Source: Paenibacillus cymbidii
Lineage (GTDB): Bacteria; Bacillota; Bacilli; Paenibacillales; NBRC-103111
DNA: 56,206 nt
Assembly (NCBI RefSeq): GCF_004764705.1
Contig: NZ_SHLX01000046.1
Coordinates: 1 to 56,206 of the forward strand
Direction of reading: 5' to 3'
The notes below the pieces were generated by a model. That model was not told where the DNA came from. It searched no databases and saw only the letters and a program-made list of their open reading frames with translations. Made by a program: the position numbers and the translations under genes. Positions within the stretch are counted from its first letter, which is position 1. Each line of letters starts with the position of its first letter. Below, one piece after another: positions 1-7,923 of this stretch.

Positions 1-14
1 CGATTAAAATTCAG
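1..14 (-). CDS. Start of an IS110-type recombinase (cut by window edge)
   Basis: Only the first four codons are present (CTG AAT TTT AAT), preceded by AAGGAGG with an 8-base spacer. The start codon would be the rare CTG. The reading frame continues beyond the left edge, so the product cannot be confirmed from this window. Confidence 0.35.
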
Positions 15-320
15 GGTAAGCGCCTCCTTGGTGGGTTTTAGGGCTATTGACCCGTCACACCCCCATCATACGAGGCGCTCCTGTTTTTTGTCCAAGGCCG
101 TATCTTGGCGCCTACAGGAATGTTTACTGTTCCAAGGCACCGACCAGGTCTACCTTGGGGTTCGTCAGAGCTTGCTATGAAGTTGCTCAGCGTTAATCAA
201 CAGCCGCGAAAAATGGCTTTTCGGTCGATTTTAAGTGATCATGTCACATATCGCCAGCCGTGCAATCACGCGTTATTTGCCGGATGAGAGCCTAAGTTTG
301 TTAAAACCACCGTGAATTCT
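1..320 (-). mobile_element. IS110-type element, noncoding left end (partial)
   Basis: No convincing ORF lies here on either strand. Read on the minus strand, the region ends in an AAGGAGG ribosome binding site (plus 23-29) eight bases before a CTG codon (plus 12-14) that opens a frame L-N-F-N running off the window. That matches my memory of Firmicute IS110 recombinases that begin MNFN/MNFK. The roughly 300 bases upstream hold several stem-loops: CCAAG/CTTGG at 92-108, and CCAAGG/CCTTGG at 132-158. IS110 elements such as IS621 encode a bridge RNA in this place. The family call rests on four residues plus layout, so it is an inference. The outer boundary is not visible. Confidence 0.42.
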
Positions 321-354
321 GGCCATTCGAGGCCGGAGAGTACCTGAGTAGTAA

Positions 355-463
355 CAAAAAATAAGGCTTATTTGCCCCGTTTTACTCGGTTCGTCCAGCC
401 CAAATAGCCAGTGAAATCATTGTGATTTCACTGGCTAAGCCAAGCAAATAAGCAAACATGGCC
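355..463 (+). repeat. Eroded copy (A) of the hairpin-array repeat
   Basis: The core is a perfect 15-bp inverted repeat, TAGCCAGTGAAATCA (405-419) and its complement (423-437), with a 3-base loop. On the left, AAATAAG/CTTATTT (359-373) and a spacer resembling spacer 2 of the complete copies (GTTTTACTCGGTTCGTCC) are recognisable. On the right, a degenerate outer palindrome (aaataagc...ggcctatta) follows. This looks like units 2, 3 and 4 of the arrays at 7670, 24986 and 48459, in the same orientation. It sits between the IS110-type end and the 3' end of psd, and could also terminate psd transcription. Confidence 0.7.
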
Positions 464-521
464 TATTACGACTTTCCCGCTCCACAGGCCGCCGCGATTC
501 CGTACCTCCGCGGCCGCCGCG

Positions 522-1313
522 TTACGCTTTGTCGTGCAGTCTGCCGAGCGTCTGGCCCATCTTGACCTTGCTGCCGAGCTTGAGATCGGAGCGGCCGGTA
601 AAGGTGCCGTTCTCCATCAGCAGCACGACGGTGGAACCGAATTCGAAATAAGCGAGATCGGCGCCGCGTTCGATCGTTTCGGGCAGCGGGCCGGCGTATT
701 GGATGCTGCTGACGTTCATGGCGCCGACTTTGACGACGGCGATTTCGCCCTTGTCGTGCTGGATATACGTAATCAGGCGTTCATTGCGGCTCAGCACGCG
801 CTTCATGTGGCGCAAGCCAAAATCGTTGACCGGGTACACCTTGCCGGGAATGTGCTCGGTTTCAAGCACTTTGCCGCCGGCCGGGCTGTGGATGCGGTGG
901 TAGTCGGTCGGGCTGAGATAAAGCACATAGTAGAACCCGTGACGATAGTTCACGACGCGCGGCGAGCGGTTCAACAGCTCGCCCACCGTATAGTCCTGGC
1001 CTTTGACATTGACAAGATGGCCGTCCGTAATCGTGCCCATCCCGGTAATCAAGGCGTCGACGGGACTGACGACGATATCGGCGGCTTTATCGATCGGGCG
1101 CAACCCCGGCTTCAGCTTGCGGGTAAAAAAATCGTTGAGCGACCGGTAGCCGGCAACCGGCTTCTCGGCGTCCTCGATGCGGATGCCGTACGTACGGGCA
1201 AACCACGGGATCAGCTTGCGGCTGAAACGCGATTTGGCAAACGCCCCCGTCACGCGCGAAATCGATTTGCGCGAGGACAGTTCGGTCAGGAGGCGGAAAA
1301 AGCTTTTGGCCAT
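522..1313 (-). CDS. psd: Phosphatidylserine decarboxylase proenzyme
   Basis: The enzyme converts phosphatidylserine to phosphatidylethanolamine at the inner membrane face, using a pyruvoyl group made by self-cleavage. The protein has 263 residues, the usual length for the short bacterial form. The self-cleavage motif FGST (Ser about 227) lies near the C-terminus. The Asp of SPVDALITG (about 86) and the His of YHRIHSPAGG (about 142) would complete the cleavage triad. I chose the ATG at 1313 because AGGTGA lies eight bases upstream; an in-frame GTG at 1325 would add four residues. The gene stands alone, transcribed away from the thiamin operon. The usual partner pssA is not in the window. Confidence 0.95.
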   Translation of the reverse strand: MAKSFFRLLTELSSRKSISRVTGAFAKSRFSRKLIPWFARTYGIRIEDAEKPVAGYRSLNDFFTRKLKPGLRPIDKAADIVVSPVDALITGMGTITDGHLVNVKGQDYTVGELLNRSPRVVNYRHGFYYVLYLSPTDYHRIHSPAGGKVLETEHIPGKVYPVNDFGLRHMKRVLSRNERLITYIQHDKGEIAVVKVGAMNVSSIQYAGPLPETIERGADLAYFEFGSTVVLLMENGTFTGRSDLKLGSKVKMGQTLGRLHDKA

Positions 1314-1455
1314 GTGAATCGTCACCTAATCCTTTCGCCCGCTCAGGCGATGTGTAATGCACTGAACCTATAGTAACACAGCGGACATAGCCTGTCATTA
1401 TTCGGCAGGTATTGCGTTCTCGCCCAGGGTAGTGTATGGTAATCGTAATCGCATA

Positions 1456-1546
1456 CGCACGGGTGCTTGATGAAGTCAGGCTGAGAGTGCGGCCGTTTGC
1501 CGCTAACCGTTAATCTGATCTGGATAATGCCAGCGTAGAGAATAGC
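1456..1546 (+). promoter_or_regulatory. TPP riboswitch (THI element)
   Basis: The conserved pyrimidine-sensing core GGCTGAGA (1479-1486) and the pyrophosphate-sensing stretch CTGATCTGGATAATGCCAGC (1514-1533), followed by GTAGAGAA, are both present. They fold around a closing helix beginning near ACGGGTGC. A terminator follows at 1565-1595 and then tenA, so thiamin pyrophosphate binding should favour termination. The downstream genes are all thiamin-pyrimidine salvage genes, which fits. Confidence 0.93.
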
Positions 1547-1564
1547 GAACGGAGACCGATTTGT

Positions 1565-1595
1565 CGCCCGTCCGGATTATTCCGGGCGGTTTTTT
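1565..1595 (+). terminator. Rho-independent terminator, riboswitch expression platform
   Basis: The stem CGCCCG (1565-1570) pairs with CGGGCG (1583-1588), with an alternative CCGG/CCGG register inside. Six T residues follow. Its place between the TPP aptamer and tenA makes it the likely ligand-controlled terminator. Confidence 0.85.
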
Positions 1596-1634
1596 GCGTC
1601 TTGGCGTGCGTCCGGGCAAGAAAGGGGAATGTTC

Positions 1635-2330
1635 ATGACAGCAGGCGAAAAAAAGGCGCCGGCGGGGTTTTGCGGTCGGCTGCGCGCCGCGGCGGAGCCC
1701 GTCTGGCGAAGCAGCCACGAGCATCCGTTTCTGACGGGCTTGCGGGACGGCACGCTGCCGGCGGAGACGTTCGCTTTTTATATGCGGCAGGATTATGTGT
1801 ATCTGATCGATTATGCGAAGCTGTTTGCGCTTGGGGCGATCAAGGCGGACGATCTCGTCACGATGGCGAAATTCGCCGGTCTGCTGGATGCGACGCTTGG
1901 CGTGGAGATGGAGCTGCACCGCCGTTATGCAGCCCGGTTCGGCATCGCGCGCGAGCAGCTGGAGGCGACGAAGCCGTCGCCGACGACGGTTGCGTACACG
2001 CACTATATGCTCGGCGTTGCCCACAACGGTTCGCTGGCGGAGCTGACGGCCGTACTGCTGCCGTGCATGTGGAGCTACCACGAGATCGGCTGTACGCTGG
2101 CGCAAACGCCCGGCGCGTCCGACCACCCGCTGTACGGCGAATGGATTCGCACGTACGCGGCGCACGAATTCGGCGAACTGGTCGAATGGCTGATCGCGCT
2201 GATGGAGCGGCTGGCGGAAGGGCAGCCGGAAGCGCGGCTCGCCCGGCTGGAGGAGCTTTTCCTGCAGGCGTCGCGTTTCGAGTACATGTTCTGGGACATG
2301 GCGTATCGCGGCACGATGTGGCCGGTATGA
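1635..2330 (+). CDS. tenA: TenA family aminopyrimidine aminohydrolase (thiaminase II)
   Basis: TenA hydrolyses aminomethyl-pyrimidine from degraded thiamin to hydroxymethyl-pyrimidine for salvage. The all-helical protein has about 231 residues, the normal length. It carries the family motif FYMRQDYVYL, the catalytic cysteine in LLPCMWSYHEIG, and the C-terminal glutamate region SRFEYMFWDMAY. The ATG at 1635 is preferred over the one at 1629 because AAAGGGG (1621-1627) is then correctly spaced. It is the first gene after the TPP riboswitch and is followed 50 bases later by the transporter genes. Confidence 0.93.
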   Translation: MTAGEKKAPAGFCGRLRAAAEPVWRSSHEHPFLTGLRDGTLPAETFAFYMRQDYVYLIDYAKLFALGAIKADDLVTMAKFAGLLDATLGVEMELHRRYAARFGIAREQLEATKPSPTTVAYTHYMLGVAHNGSLAELTAVLLPCMWSYHEIGCTLAQTPGASDHPLYGEWIRTYAAHEFGELVEWLIALMERLAEGQPEARLARLEELFLQASRFEYMFWDMAYRGTMWPV

Positions 2331-2380
2331 AGCAGGTACGCCGGTCCGGCGGGCAAGACGGCAGAGAGGAGCGAAAGACG

Positions 2381-3253
2381 ATGGGCAGCAGCGGAAAAGA
2401 GGACGGGCGCAGCGGGGCGGGTGCAACGGCGCTTGGGGCAACAGCGGGAGCGGCGGCGGCGGAGACGCTGCTTGCGGCGGAGCGAATCTCGTTCGCGTTC
2501 GAGCCGGGGCGGCCGCTTCTTGACGGTGTCAGCTTCGCTGTGCGGCGCGGTGAATTCGTTTCGCTGCTGGCGCCGAGCGGAGCCGGCAAAAGCACGCTGT
2601 TCCGCCTGATCGCCGGTCTGCTTGAGCCGCAAGGCGGCAGCCTGACGCTCGGCGGCGCCGGCAGCGGTTCGACTGCCGCAGGTGCGCCGGCTTCCCGGCT
2701 TGGCCGCGTCGGCTACATGCCGCAGAAGGACTGCCTGCTGCCGTGGCGGCGCGTGCTGGACAACGCCGCGCTCGGGCTCGAGCTGGCCGGCGTGCCGCGG
2801 CGCGAAGCGCGCGAGCGGGCCAGCGGGCTGCTGCCTTCGTTCGGCCTGGCCGGCACGGAAGCGAAGTACCCGCACGAGCTGTCCGGCGGTATGCGCCAGC
2901 GCGTCTCCTTCCTGCGCACCGTACTGTGCGGCGCCGAATTGCTGCTGCTTGACGAGCCGTTCAGCGCGCTCGATGCGATGACGCGGGTCGACATGCAGGA
3001 ATGGCTGCTCGGCGTGTGGGAACGGCATCGCAGCGCAGTGGTGTTCATCACGCACGACGTGGACGAAGCGCTGCTGTTGTCCGACCGCGTGCTGGTCGCC
3101 ACTGCCGCGCCGGTGCGCGAGCTGCGCGAAGTGCGCGTCGACCTGCCGCGTCCGCGCAGTTACCGCGACACGACGGACGAACGCTTCGCGGCGCTGAAGC
3201 GGCGCGTGCTGGAACTGCTGCGGCGCGGCGGCGAAGGGGGAGATCGCGGATGA
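2381..3253 (+). CDS. thiZ: ABC transporter ATPase for a thiamin pyrimidine precursor
   Basis: This is the energising subunit of the ThiXYZ importer. The frame stays open far upstream, but the start is placed at the ATG at 2381 after GAGGAG, giving 290 residues. Walker A is APSGAGKST, the Q-loop is in GYMPQKD, the signature is LSGGMRQR, and Walker B is LLLLDEPFSALD with an H-loop in FITHDVDEA. The first 30 residues are a Gly/Ala-rich, probably disordered extension. The closest architecture is the taurine/nitrate-type (SsuB/TauB) ATPase family. The stop overlaps the start of thiX by four bases (ATGA), indicating translational coupling. Confidence 0.9.
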   Translation: MGSSGKEDGRSGAGATALGATAGAAAAETLLAAERISFAFEPGRPLLDGVSFAVRRGEFVSLLAPSGAGKSTLFRLIAGLLEPQGGSLTLGGAGSGSTAAGAPASRLGRVGYMPQKDCLLPWRRVLDNAALGLELAGVPRREARERASGLLPSFGLAGTEAKYPHELSGGMRQRVSFLRTVLCGAELLLLDEPFSALDAMTRVDMQEWLLGVWERHRSAVVFITHDVDEALLLSDRVLVATAAPVRELREVRVDLPRPRSYRDTTDERFAALKRRVLELLRRGGEGGDRG

Positions 3254-4002
3254 AGCGGCTGCGCCATTATGGATCGTTCGCCGTTTTCCTGCTGCTGCTG
3301 GCGCTGCTGTGGGAGTACGGCGCTCCGCTGGCAGGCGTCCCTTCGTATATCGTCCCGCGGTTGTCCGACGTGTTCGCCACCATGTGGGAGGAGCGCGAAG
3401 CGCTAGCGCATCACGCCTTTATTACGCTGCGCGAGGCGGTGCTCGGCCTGCTGCTGTCCGTCATCGCCGGCTGCGCGCTCGCCGTTTGGGTGCAGGCGTC
3501 GAAGCTGGCGCGGCGTTTTGTTTACCCGCTGCTGATCGCGTCGCAAACGATCCCGATCATCGCGCTGTCGCCGATTATGGTCATGTGGTTCGGCTACGAA
3601 ATTTGGAGCAAAATCGCCGTCGTTGTGCTGTTCTGTTTTTTCCCGATTGCGGTGAACACGATTGACGGCTTCAAATCGGTCGACCGCGACATTCTCGAGC
3701 TGATGCGCACGATGGGCGGCACGAGACGCAATATTTTCCGCAAATTGTACGTGCCTTCGGCGTTGCCGTCGTTTTTCAGCGGGCTGCGGATCGCCGCCAC
3801 GATCAGCGTCGCCGGCGCGACGATCGGCGAATGGCTCGGCGCCGACGCCGGGCTTGGCACGTTCAGCAAACGCGCCTCCGGCATGATGCGGGCCGATGCG
3901 GTGTTTGCGGCGGTCATTCTGCTTTCGGTATTGGGCATTTTGTTGTTTGCGGCGGTCAAATGGCTGGAGCGTTCGTTCGCCGCAACACGTTATAAAGAGT
4001 AG
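3250..4002 (+). CDS. thiX: ABC transporter permease for a thiamin pyrimidine precursor
   Basis: The 250-residue inner-membrane protein has about six hydrophobic segments. The conserved coupling loop, EAA-like, reads DILELMRTMGGTRRNIFRKL. It belongs to the BPD_transp_1 permeases of the SsuC/TauC type. The ATG overlaps the ATPase stop codon by four bases. The binding protein follows 13 bases downstream, completing a ThiXYZ importer. The substrate is either formylaminopyrimidine or hydroxymethylpyrimidine; sequence alone does not decide. Confidence 0.9.
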   Translation: MKRLRHYGSFAVFLLLLALLWEYGAPLAGVPSYIVPRLSDVFATMWEEREALAHHAFITLREAVLGLLLSVIAGCALAVWVQASKLARRFVYPLLIASQTIPIIALSPIMVMWFGYEIWSKIAVVVLFCFFPIAVNTIDGFKSVDRDILELMRTMGGTRRNIFRKLYVPSALPSFFSGLRIAATISVAGATIGEWLGADAGLGTFSKRASGMMRADAVFAAVILLSVLGILLFAAVKWLERSFAATRYKE

Positions 4003-4015
4003 GGGGAGAAGGAAC

Positions 4016-5023
4016 ATGGCATCTTATCGTCACTCATTTACGCGCCGCATCGGGGTATGGTCGCTTGCGCTCGCGCTCGTTTGTTCGGTCGTGCTGGCCG
4101 GCTGCGGCGGCAAAAAAAACGCCGACGGCACCGCCAATTTGACCGTGCTGCTGGACTGGTACCCGAATGCGGTGCATTCGTTTCTGATCGCCGCGGAGGA
4201 GCAGGGCTATTTTAAGGAAGCGGGGCTGAACGTGAAGCTGCAGGTGCCGGCGGGCACCGACGACGCGCTGAAGCTGGCGGCGACAGGCAAGGCCGATCTG
4301 GCGTTCAGCTACCAGATGCAAGTTGCCATCGGCCGCGCCGAAGACGTGCCGGTCAAATCGGTGGCGGCGGTTGTGCGCCATCCGCTGAACCAACTGTTCG
4401 TGCCGGCGGATTCGGGGATCAAGTCGCCCAAGGATTTGGCCGGCCGCAAAATCGGCTTCCCGTCGATGCCGCTCGACGAAGCGTACGTGAACACGATGGT
4501 GAAAGCGGACGGCGGCGATCCGGCGAAGCTGACGTACGTCGACATCGGCTATGACCTGATTCCGGCGCTGATGACCAAAAAGGTCGATGCGATCATCGGC
4601 GGCTTTATCAACCACGAGAAGCTGCTGATCGAAAAGGAAGGCATGAAGCTGCTGACGTTCGATCCGACGAAGTACGGCGTGCCGGATTATTACGAGCTGG
4701 TGCTTGTCGCCGGCGACAAAACGTATGAGAAGAAGCAGGCCGCGATTCGCGCGTTCCTCGCCGCCGCCGCCAAAGGGCAGGCGTACGTGGCCGCAAATCC
4801 GGACCAGGCGCTGCAATCGCTGCTGAAGAAGCAGGACAAGGATTTCCCGCTTGACGCGGACGTCGAAAAGATGAGTTTGGCGACATTGCTGCCGCTGATG
4901 GGCAGCGGTTCGGAGCCGTTCGGCTCGCAGACGGAAGCGTCGTGGAAAGCGGCGATCGACTGGCTCAAGTCGACGGGCACGATCGCCAAAGACGTGAAGC
5001 CGCAGGATGTTTTCGTGCAATAG
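4016..5023 (+). CDS. thiY: Thiamin pyrimidine precursor-binding lipoprotein (NMT1/THI5-like)
   Basis: This is the extracellular substrate-capturing subunit. It has 335 residues. A signal peptide ends in the lipobox LAGC (Cys about 26), so the protein should be lipid-anchored. The mature N-terminus reads LLDWYPNAVHSFLIAAEEQG, the hallmark of the THI5/NMT1 family. The ATG at 4016 follows GGGGGAGAAGG. It is the last gene of the riboswitch-controlled operon. No ylmB-type amidohydrolase is present nearby, although formylaminopyrimidine salvage would need one. Confidence 0.92.
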   Translation: MASYRHSFTRRIGVWSLALALVCSVVLAGCGGKKNADGTANLTVLLDWYPNAVHSFLIAAEEQGYFKEAGLNVKLQVPAGTDDALKLAATGKADLAFSYQMQVAIGRAEDVPVKSVAAVVRHPLNQLFVPADSGIKSPKDLAGRKIGFPSMPLDEAYVNTMVKADGGDPAKLTYVDIGYDLIPALMTKKVDAIIGGFINHEKLLIEKEGMKLLTFDPTKYGVPDYYELVLVAGDKTYEKKQAAIRAFLAAAAKGQAYVAANPDQALQSLLKKQDKDFPLDADVEKMSLATLLPLMGSGSEPFGSQTEASWKAAIDWLKSTGTIAKDVKPQDVFVQ

Positions 5024-5032
5024 GGGATAAGG

Positions 5033-5082
5033 AACGGCTTGCCGGTTGGCGCCATTGCGCTGTGCCGGCGGGCCGTTTTGTT
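5033..5082 (+). terminator. Probable terminator of the thiamin operon
   Basis: AACGGC...GCCGG pairs imperfectly with CCGGCGGGCCGTT, followed by TTGTTT. The hairpin lies ten bases after the thiY stop and before the phasin promoter. Confidence 0.6.
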
Positions 5083-5130
5083 TGGGCGCCGCGCCGGGCG
5101 GCTTCCGGCCCTCTTGTCCGGGAGCGGCGT

Positions 5131-5159
5131 TTGCTCGGCGGGGGCAATTGTTTTATAAT
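5131..5159 (+). promoter_or_regulatory. Sigma-A-type promoter for the phasin/UbiB pair
   Basis: The -35 element TTGCTC (5131-5136) and a perfect -10 element TATAAT (5154-5159) are separated by 17 bases. They lie about 60 bases upstream of the start at 5222. Confidence 0.65.
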
Positions 5160-5221
5160 CCCAGTATCGGTCCGAAAGTCGTCAGAATAGTGCCGAAACT
5201 TCAAAGCAAGGAGAGGATACC

Positions 5222-5623
5222 ATGAAAGATCTGTTCAACAAGGCGGTGTCGCTTGGCTTGGGATTGGCGGTGACGAGCAAGGAACAAGTCGAGAAGCTCG
5301 TGGAGGAAATGGTCCGTAAAGGCGAGATGAGTCGGGCGGAATCGTCGGCATTCGTCGACGAACTGCTGCAGAAAGGCAAAGAAGCGCAGCGCAAGGTCGA
5401 TACGATGGTGCGCGAGCGGGTGGCCGAAATTACCGGAAGCAAGCATTACGCAACGAAGGAAGAGATCGCACGCCTCGAACGGAGGCTGGACGAGTTGGAG
5501 CGGAGGCTCGGCATTGACGCCGCTCCGCCGGCGGCAGATGACGCGAGTGTCGGCGCAGCCGGAGCGGACGGCGAAGGCGGGCAGCAGCCGGGCGGCGGCG
5601 CTTCCATGAACGGCGGCTGGTAA
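5222..5623 (+). CDS. Phasin-like coiled-coil protein
   Basis: The 133-residue protein is rich in Glu, Lys and Arg, with heptad-like helices over residues 10-100. An Ala/Gly-rich, probably disordered tail with a Pro pair follows (APPAADD...GGGASMNGGW). It resembles the PhaF/phasin-like small proteins that commonly precede AarF/UbiB kinases in Firmicutes. The SD is AAGGAGAGG. The next gene starts 59 bases downstream, and a good promoter lies upstream. In this lineage the function is not established, and granule association should not be assumed. Confidence 0.75.
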   Translation: MKDLFNKAVSLGLGLAVTSKEQVEKLVEEMVRKGEMSRAESSAFVDELLQKGKEAQRKVDTMVRERVAEITGSKHYATKEEIARLERRLDELERRLGIDAAPPAADDASVGAAGADGEGGQQPGGGASMNGGW

Positions 5624-5682
5624 GGCCCCGCGATACGCAGCGATATCGGCCAGCGGCACCGGGAGGAGGACGAGGAGCAGCC

Positions 5683-7356
5683 ATGGGCAAAAGAATCCGT
5701 CATCTGCAGCGATACCGCGAAATCGTGACGGCGTTCGTCCGCTACGGCTTCGGCTACATCGTCAAGCGGCTCGGCCTGCTCGAATCGTTCCCGATGCGGG
5801 CGTTTCGTTTCGGCGAGCGGCGCGATCTGGAAGAGCGGACGATTGGCGAACGAATTCGCCTGTTTCTCGAAGAGCTCGGCCCGACGTTCGTCAAGCTCGG
5901 CCAAATCGCCAGCACCCGGCCCGACTTGCTGCCGGCGGACATCATCGCGGAGCTGGTGCGGCTGCAGGACAAGGTCGCGCCGTTTCCGTTCGAGGAAGTC
6001 GAACGCATCGTGACCGAAGAGCTCGGCGAGCCGCTGGAGCAGCTGTTTGCCCAGTTTCGGCAGACGCCTCTCGCCGCCGCTTCGATCGGCCAGGTGCATT
6101 ATGCGGTGCTGCGCTCCGGCGAACAAGTCGCCGTCAAGGTGCAGCGTCCCGGCATCCGGCCGGTCGTCGACACCGACCTCGAAATTCTCGAAGATTTGGC
6201 GCGAATGGCCGAAAGTCGGCTCGATTGGGCGAAGCAATACCGCATCCGCGATGTGGTCGAGGAACTCGCCCGTGCGCTGCGGCTGGAGCTTGATTACGGC
6301 AACGAACGACGCAACGCGGAGAAGTTCGCGGCCCAGGGCGCCGCGCTGCCGTTTATTCATATCCCGGCGATCCATTGGGAGCTGTCTACCGGCAAGGTGT
6401 TGACGATGGAATTTATCGACGGCATCCAATTGTCGGAACGGGAGCGGCTCGACGCCGCAGGGTTCAATCGCCGTACGATCGCCGAGCGGCTGGTGCAGGC
6501 GATTTTGCATCAGGCGCTGATCGAGGGCTTCTTCCATGGCGATCCGCATCCGGGCAATGTGCTGGCGCTGCCGGACGGGCGGCTTGCGCTGATCGATTTC
6601 GGCATGGCCGGCCGGCTGTCGCCCGAACTGAAGATGCACGTTGCCGCTTTCGTCCTGGCGCTGCGCAGCCAGAACGCCTCCGGCATTCTCCGCGCGGTGC
6701 TGGCGATGGGCCTCGTGCCCGAGGACGCCGAAACCGGCGACCTGCTCGCCGACATCGAAACGATGCGCGACAAATATTACAACGTGCCGCTCGCCCGGAT
6801 CAACCTCGGCGAAGCGGTCAACGATCTGTTTTCGCTGGCGTTCCGCCATGACATTCGAATGCCGGCCGATCTCACGCTGTTGGGCAAGTCGCTGCTCACG
6901 ATGGAAGGCGTCGTCACTTCGCTCGACCCTTCGTTCAGCGTAATTGACGCGGCGGAGCCGTTCGGCAAGCGGCTGTTGATGGACAAGTTCAATCCGAACC
7001 GGCTGGCGAAACGATTGCTCGGCAAGCTGCCGGAATATATCGAGCTGCTGACGGATGTGCCGCTGCGGATCAAGGATTTGACGGCGCTGGCGCGCAAGGG
7101 CAAGTTCAAGCTGGAAATTTCGATCCCGGAGCTCGACCGGTTCATGAGCAAAATGGATCGCGTCAGTAACCGGCTGTCGTTCAGCGTGGTGCTGCTGGCG
7201 TTCAGCATGATTATGGTCGGGCTGATGATCGGTTCGTCGGTCAGCACAAACAGCGTGTTTATGTGGCGGTTCCCGGTCATCGAAATCGGGTTCGGCATCG
7301 CGGCGCTGATGTTTTTGTGGCTGATTTATTCGATTTTCCGTTCGGGCCGCTTCTGA
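5683..7356 (+). CDS. UbiB/ABC1 (AarF) family atypical kinase
   Basis: The 557-residue protein belongs to the ABC1/ADCK/UbiB family, membrane-associated kinase-like ATPases linked to isoprenoid-quinone or lipid homeostasis. Visible motifs are KLGQ (71-74, the KxGQ motif), the A-rich loop AAASIGQVH (131-139), the lysine in VAVKVQRPG (152), the catalytic loop HGDPHPGN (285-292) and IDFG (304-307). Two C-terminal hydrophobic segments (about 500-525 and 533-552) anchor it. The start follows GAGGACGAGGAG. It pairs with the phasin-like gene just upstream. The substrate is unknown. Confidence 0.92.
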   Translation: MGKRIRHLQRYREIVTAFVRYGFGYIVKRLGLLESFPMRAFRFGERRDLEERTIGERIRLFLEELGPTFVKLGQIASTRPDLLPADIIAELVRLQDKVAPFPFEEVERIVTEELGEPLEQLFAQFRQTPLAAASIGQVHYAVLRSGEQVAVKVQRPGIRPVVDTDLEILEDLARMAESRLDWAKQYRIRDVVEELARALRLELDYGNERRNAEKFAAQGAALPFIHIPAIHWELSTGKVLTMEFIDGIQLSERERLDAAGFNRRTIAERLVQAILHQALIEGFFHGDPHPGNVLALPDGRLALIDFGMAGRLSPELKMHVAAFVLALRSQNASGILRAVLAMGLVPEDAETGDLLADIETMRDKYYNVPLARINLGEAVNDLFSLAFRHDIRMPADLTLLGKSLLTMEGVVTSLDPSFSVIDAAEPFGKRLLMDKFNPNRLAKRLLGKLPEYIELLTDVPLRIKDLTALARKGKFKLEISIPELDRFMSKMDRVSNRLSFSVVLLAFSMIMVGLMIGSSVSTNSVFMWRFPVIEIGFGIAALMFLWLIYSIFRSGRF

Positions 7357-7417
7357 ATCGCACGGGTGCGGAGGAGAAATCGATTACCGCAACGAGGCGT
7401 TCTTTGCTTCGTTCGGC

Positions 7418-7480
7418 AATGATAGTTACCTCTAGCGCCGGGCCTGCTACGCTGATTTGCTTCGATCTATAACTATCATT
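7418..7480. repeat. 11-bp inverted repeat flanking a 41-bp spacer
   Basis: AATGATAGTTA (7418-7428) is perfectly repeated in inverse orientation as TAACTATCATT (7470-7480). It lies just after the UbiB gene in noncoding sequence. It could be a long hairpin in the transcript or the ends of a tiny relic element. I see no ORF inside. Confidence 0.55.
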
Positions 7481-7540
7481 ATAGCCAATTTTACGCTGGC
7501 GGAATGGATGGAGCCGCCGCTAGAATGAAGCCATGTAAGT

Positions 7541-7644
7541 CCGGCAATAGCCGGATGCACCTGCTTCGGGCGGGTGCCTACCGTTTGGACCGCAAGGACC
7601 AGGCGACTTGTTGACCCAAGTCCCTGGTTTCCTGCGGTCTTTTT
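7541..7644 (+). ncRNA. Structured noncoding segment ending in a strong terminator
   Basis: Three hairpins follow in order. The first is CCGGC/GCCGG (7541-7554). The second is GCACCTGC/GCGGGTGC with a short TTC-type loop (7557-7577). The third is a long bulged stem, GACCGCAAGGACCAGG...CTTG pairing with CAAGTC...CCTGGTTTCCTGCGGTC (7588-7639), followed by TTTTTGTT. The last is a convincing terminator. The first two are not needed for termination and suggest a small RNA or unrecognised leader. No known riboswitch consensus was recognised, and no complete gene follows. Confidence 0.45.
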
Positions 7645-7669
7645 GTTGTCGCGGGGCTTCGTGGGGCGG

Positions 7670-7861
7670 CAATAAGCCATGTTTTGTTGGCTATTGCGCC
7701 CCAAATGACCGGCAGCTGCGAAATAACCAATGAAATCGCTGGCTATTTCGCTGAAACGGGTGATTTTGAGTCGGTTGCGTCGCAATAGCCAGTGTTTATA
7801 CTGGCTATTTCTGAAGGAAGGAGGGATTTTGGGTGAATAGGCCATTTTTTATGGGCTATTT
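7670..7861 (+). repeat. Four-hairpin intergenic array, copy B
   Basis: Four palindromes are spaced about 30-35 bases apart. They are: outer type CAATAAGCCA...TGGCTATTG (7670-7696); inner type GCGAAATAACCAATG...GGCTATTTCGC (7718-7751); inner type CAATAGCCAGTG...ACTGGCTATTT (7782-7810); and outer type AATAGGCCATTTTTTATGGG (7836-7855) plus flanks. Spacer 2 (GATTTTGAGTCGGTTGC) resembles the spacer in copies C and D. The array lies between the hairpin region above and a truncated methyltransferase gene. Confidence 0.85.
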
Positions 7862-7923
7862 CTGGAGGCGGGGTTCGGCAGCGAACGGATTTATATGAAG
7901 AGACGAAAGAGAGGATGAATGAC

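Noticed and set aside
105..287. 60-codon ORF at the left end
   Set aside because: No SD, and it crosses the hairpins of the inferred IS110-type noncoding end.
5446..6849. Minus-strand ORF opposite phasin and UbiB genes
   Set aside because: Shadow of the UbiB gene; composition is Arg/Gln/His-rich with no motif.
7541..7644. Fluoride, ykkC or SRP RNA
   Set aside because: The conserved bases of these classes are not present; only generic hairpins and a terminator can be supported.
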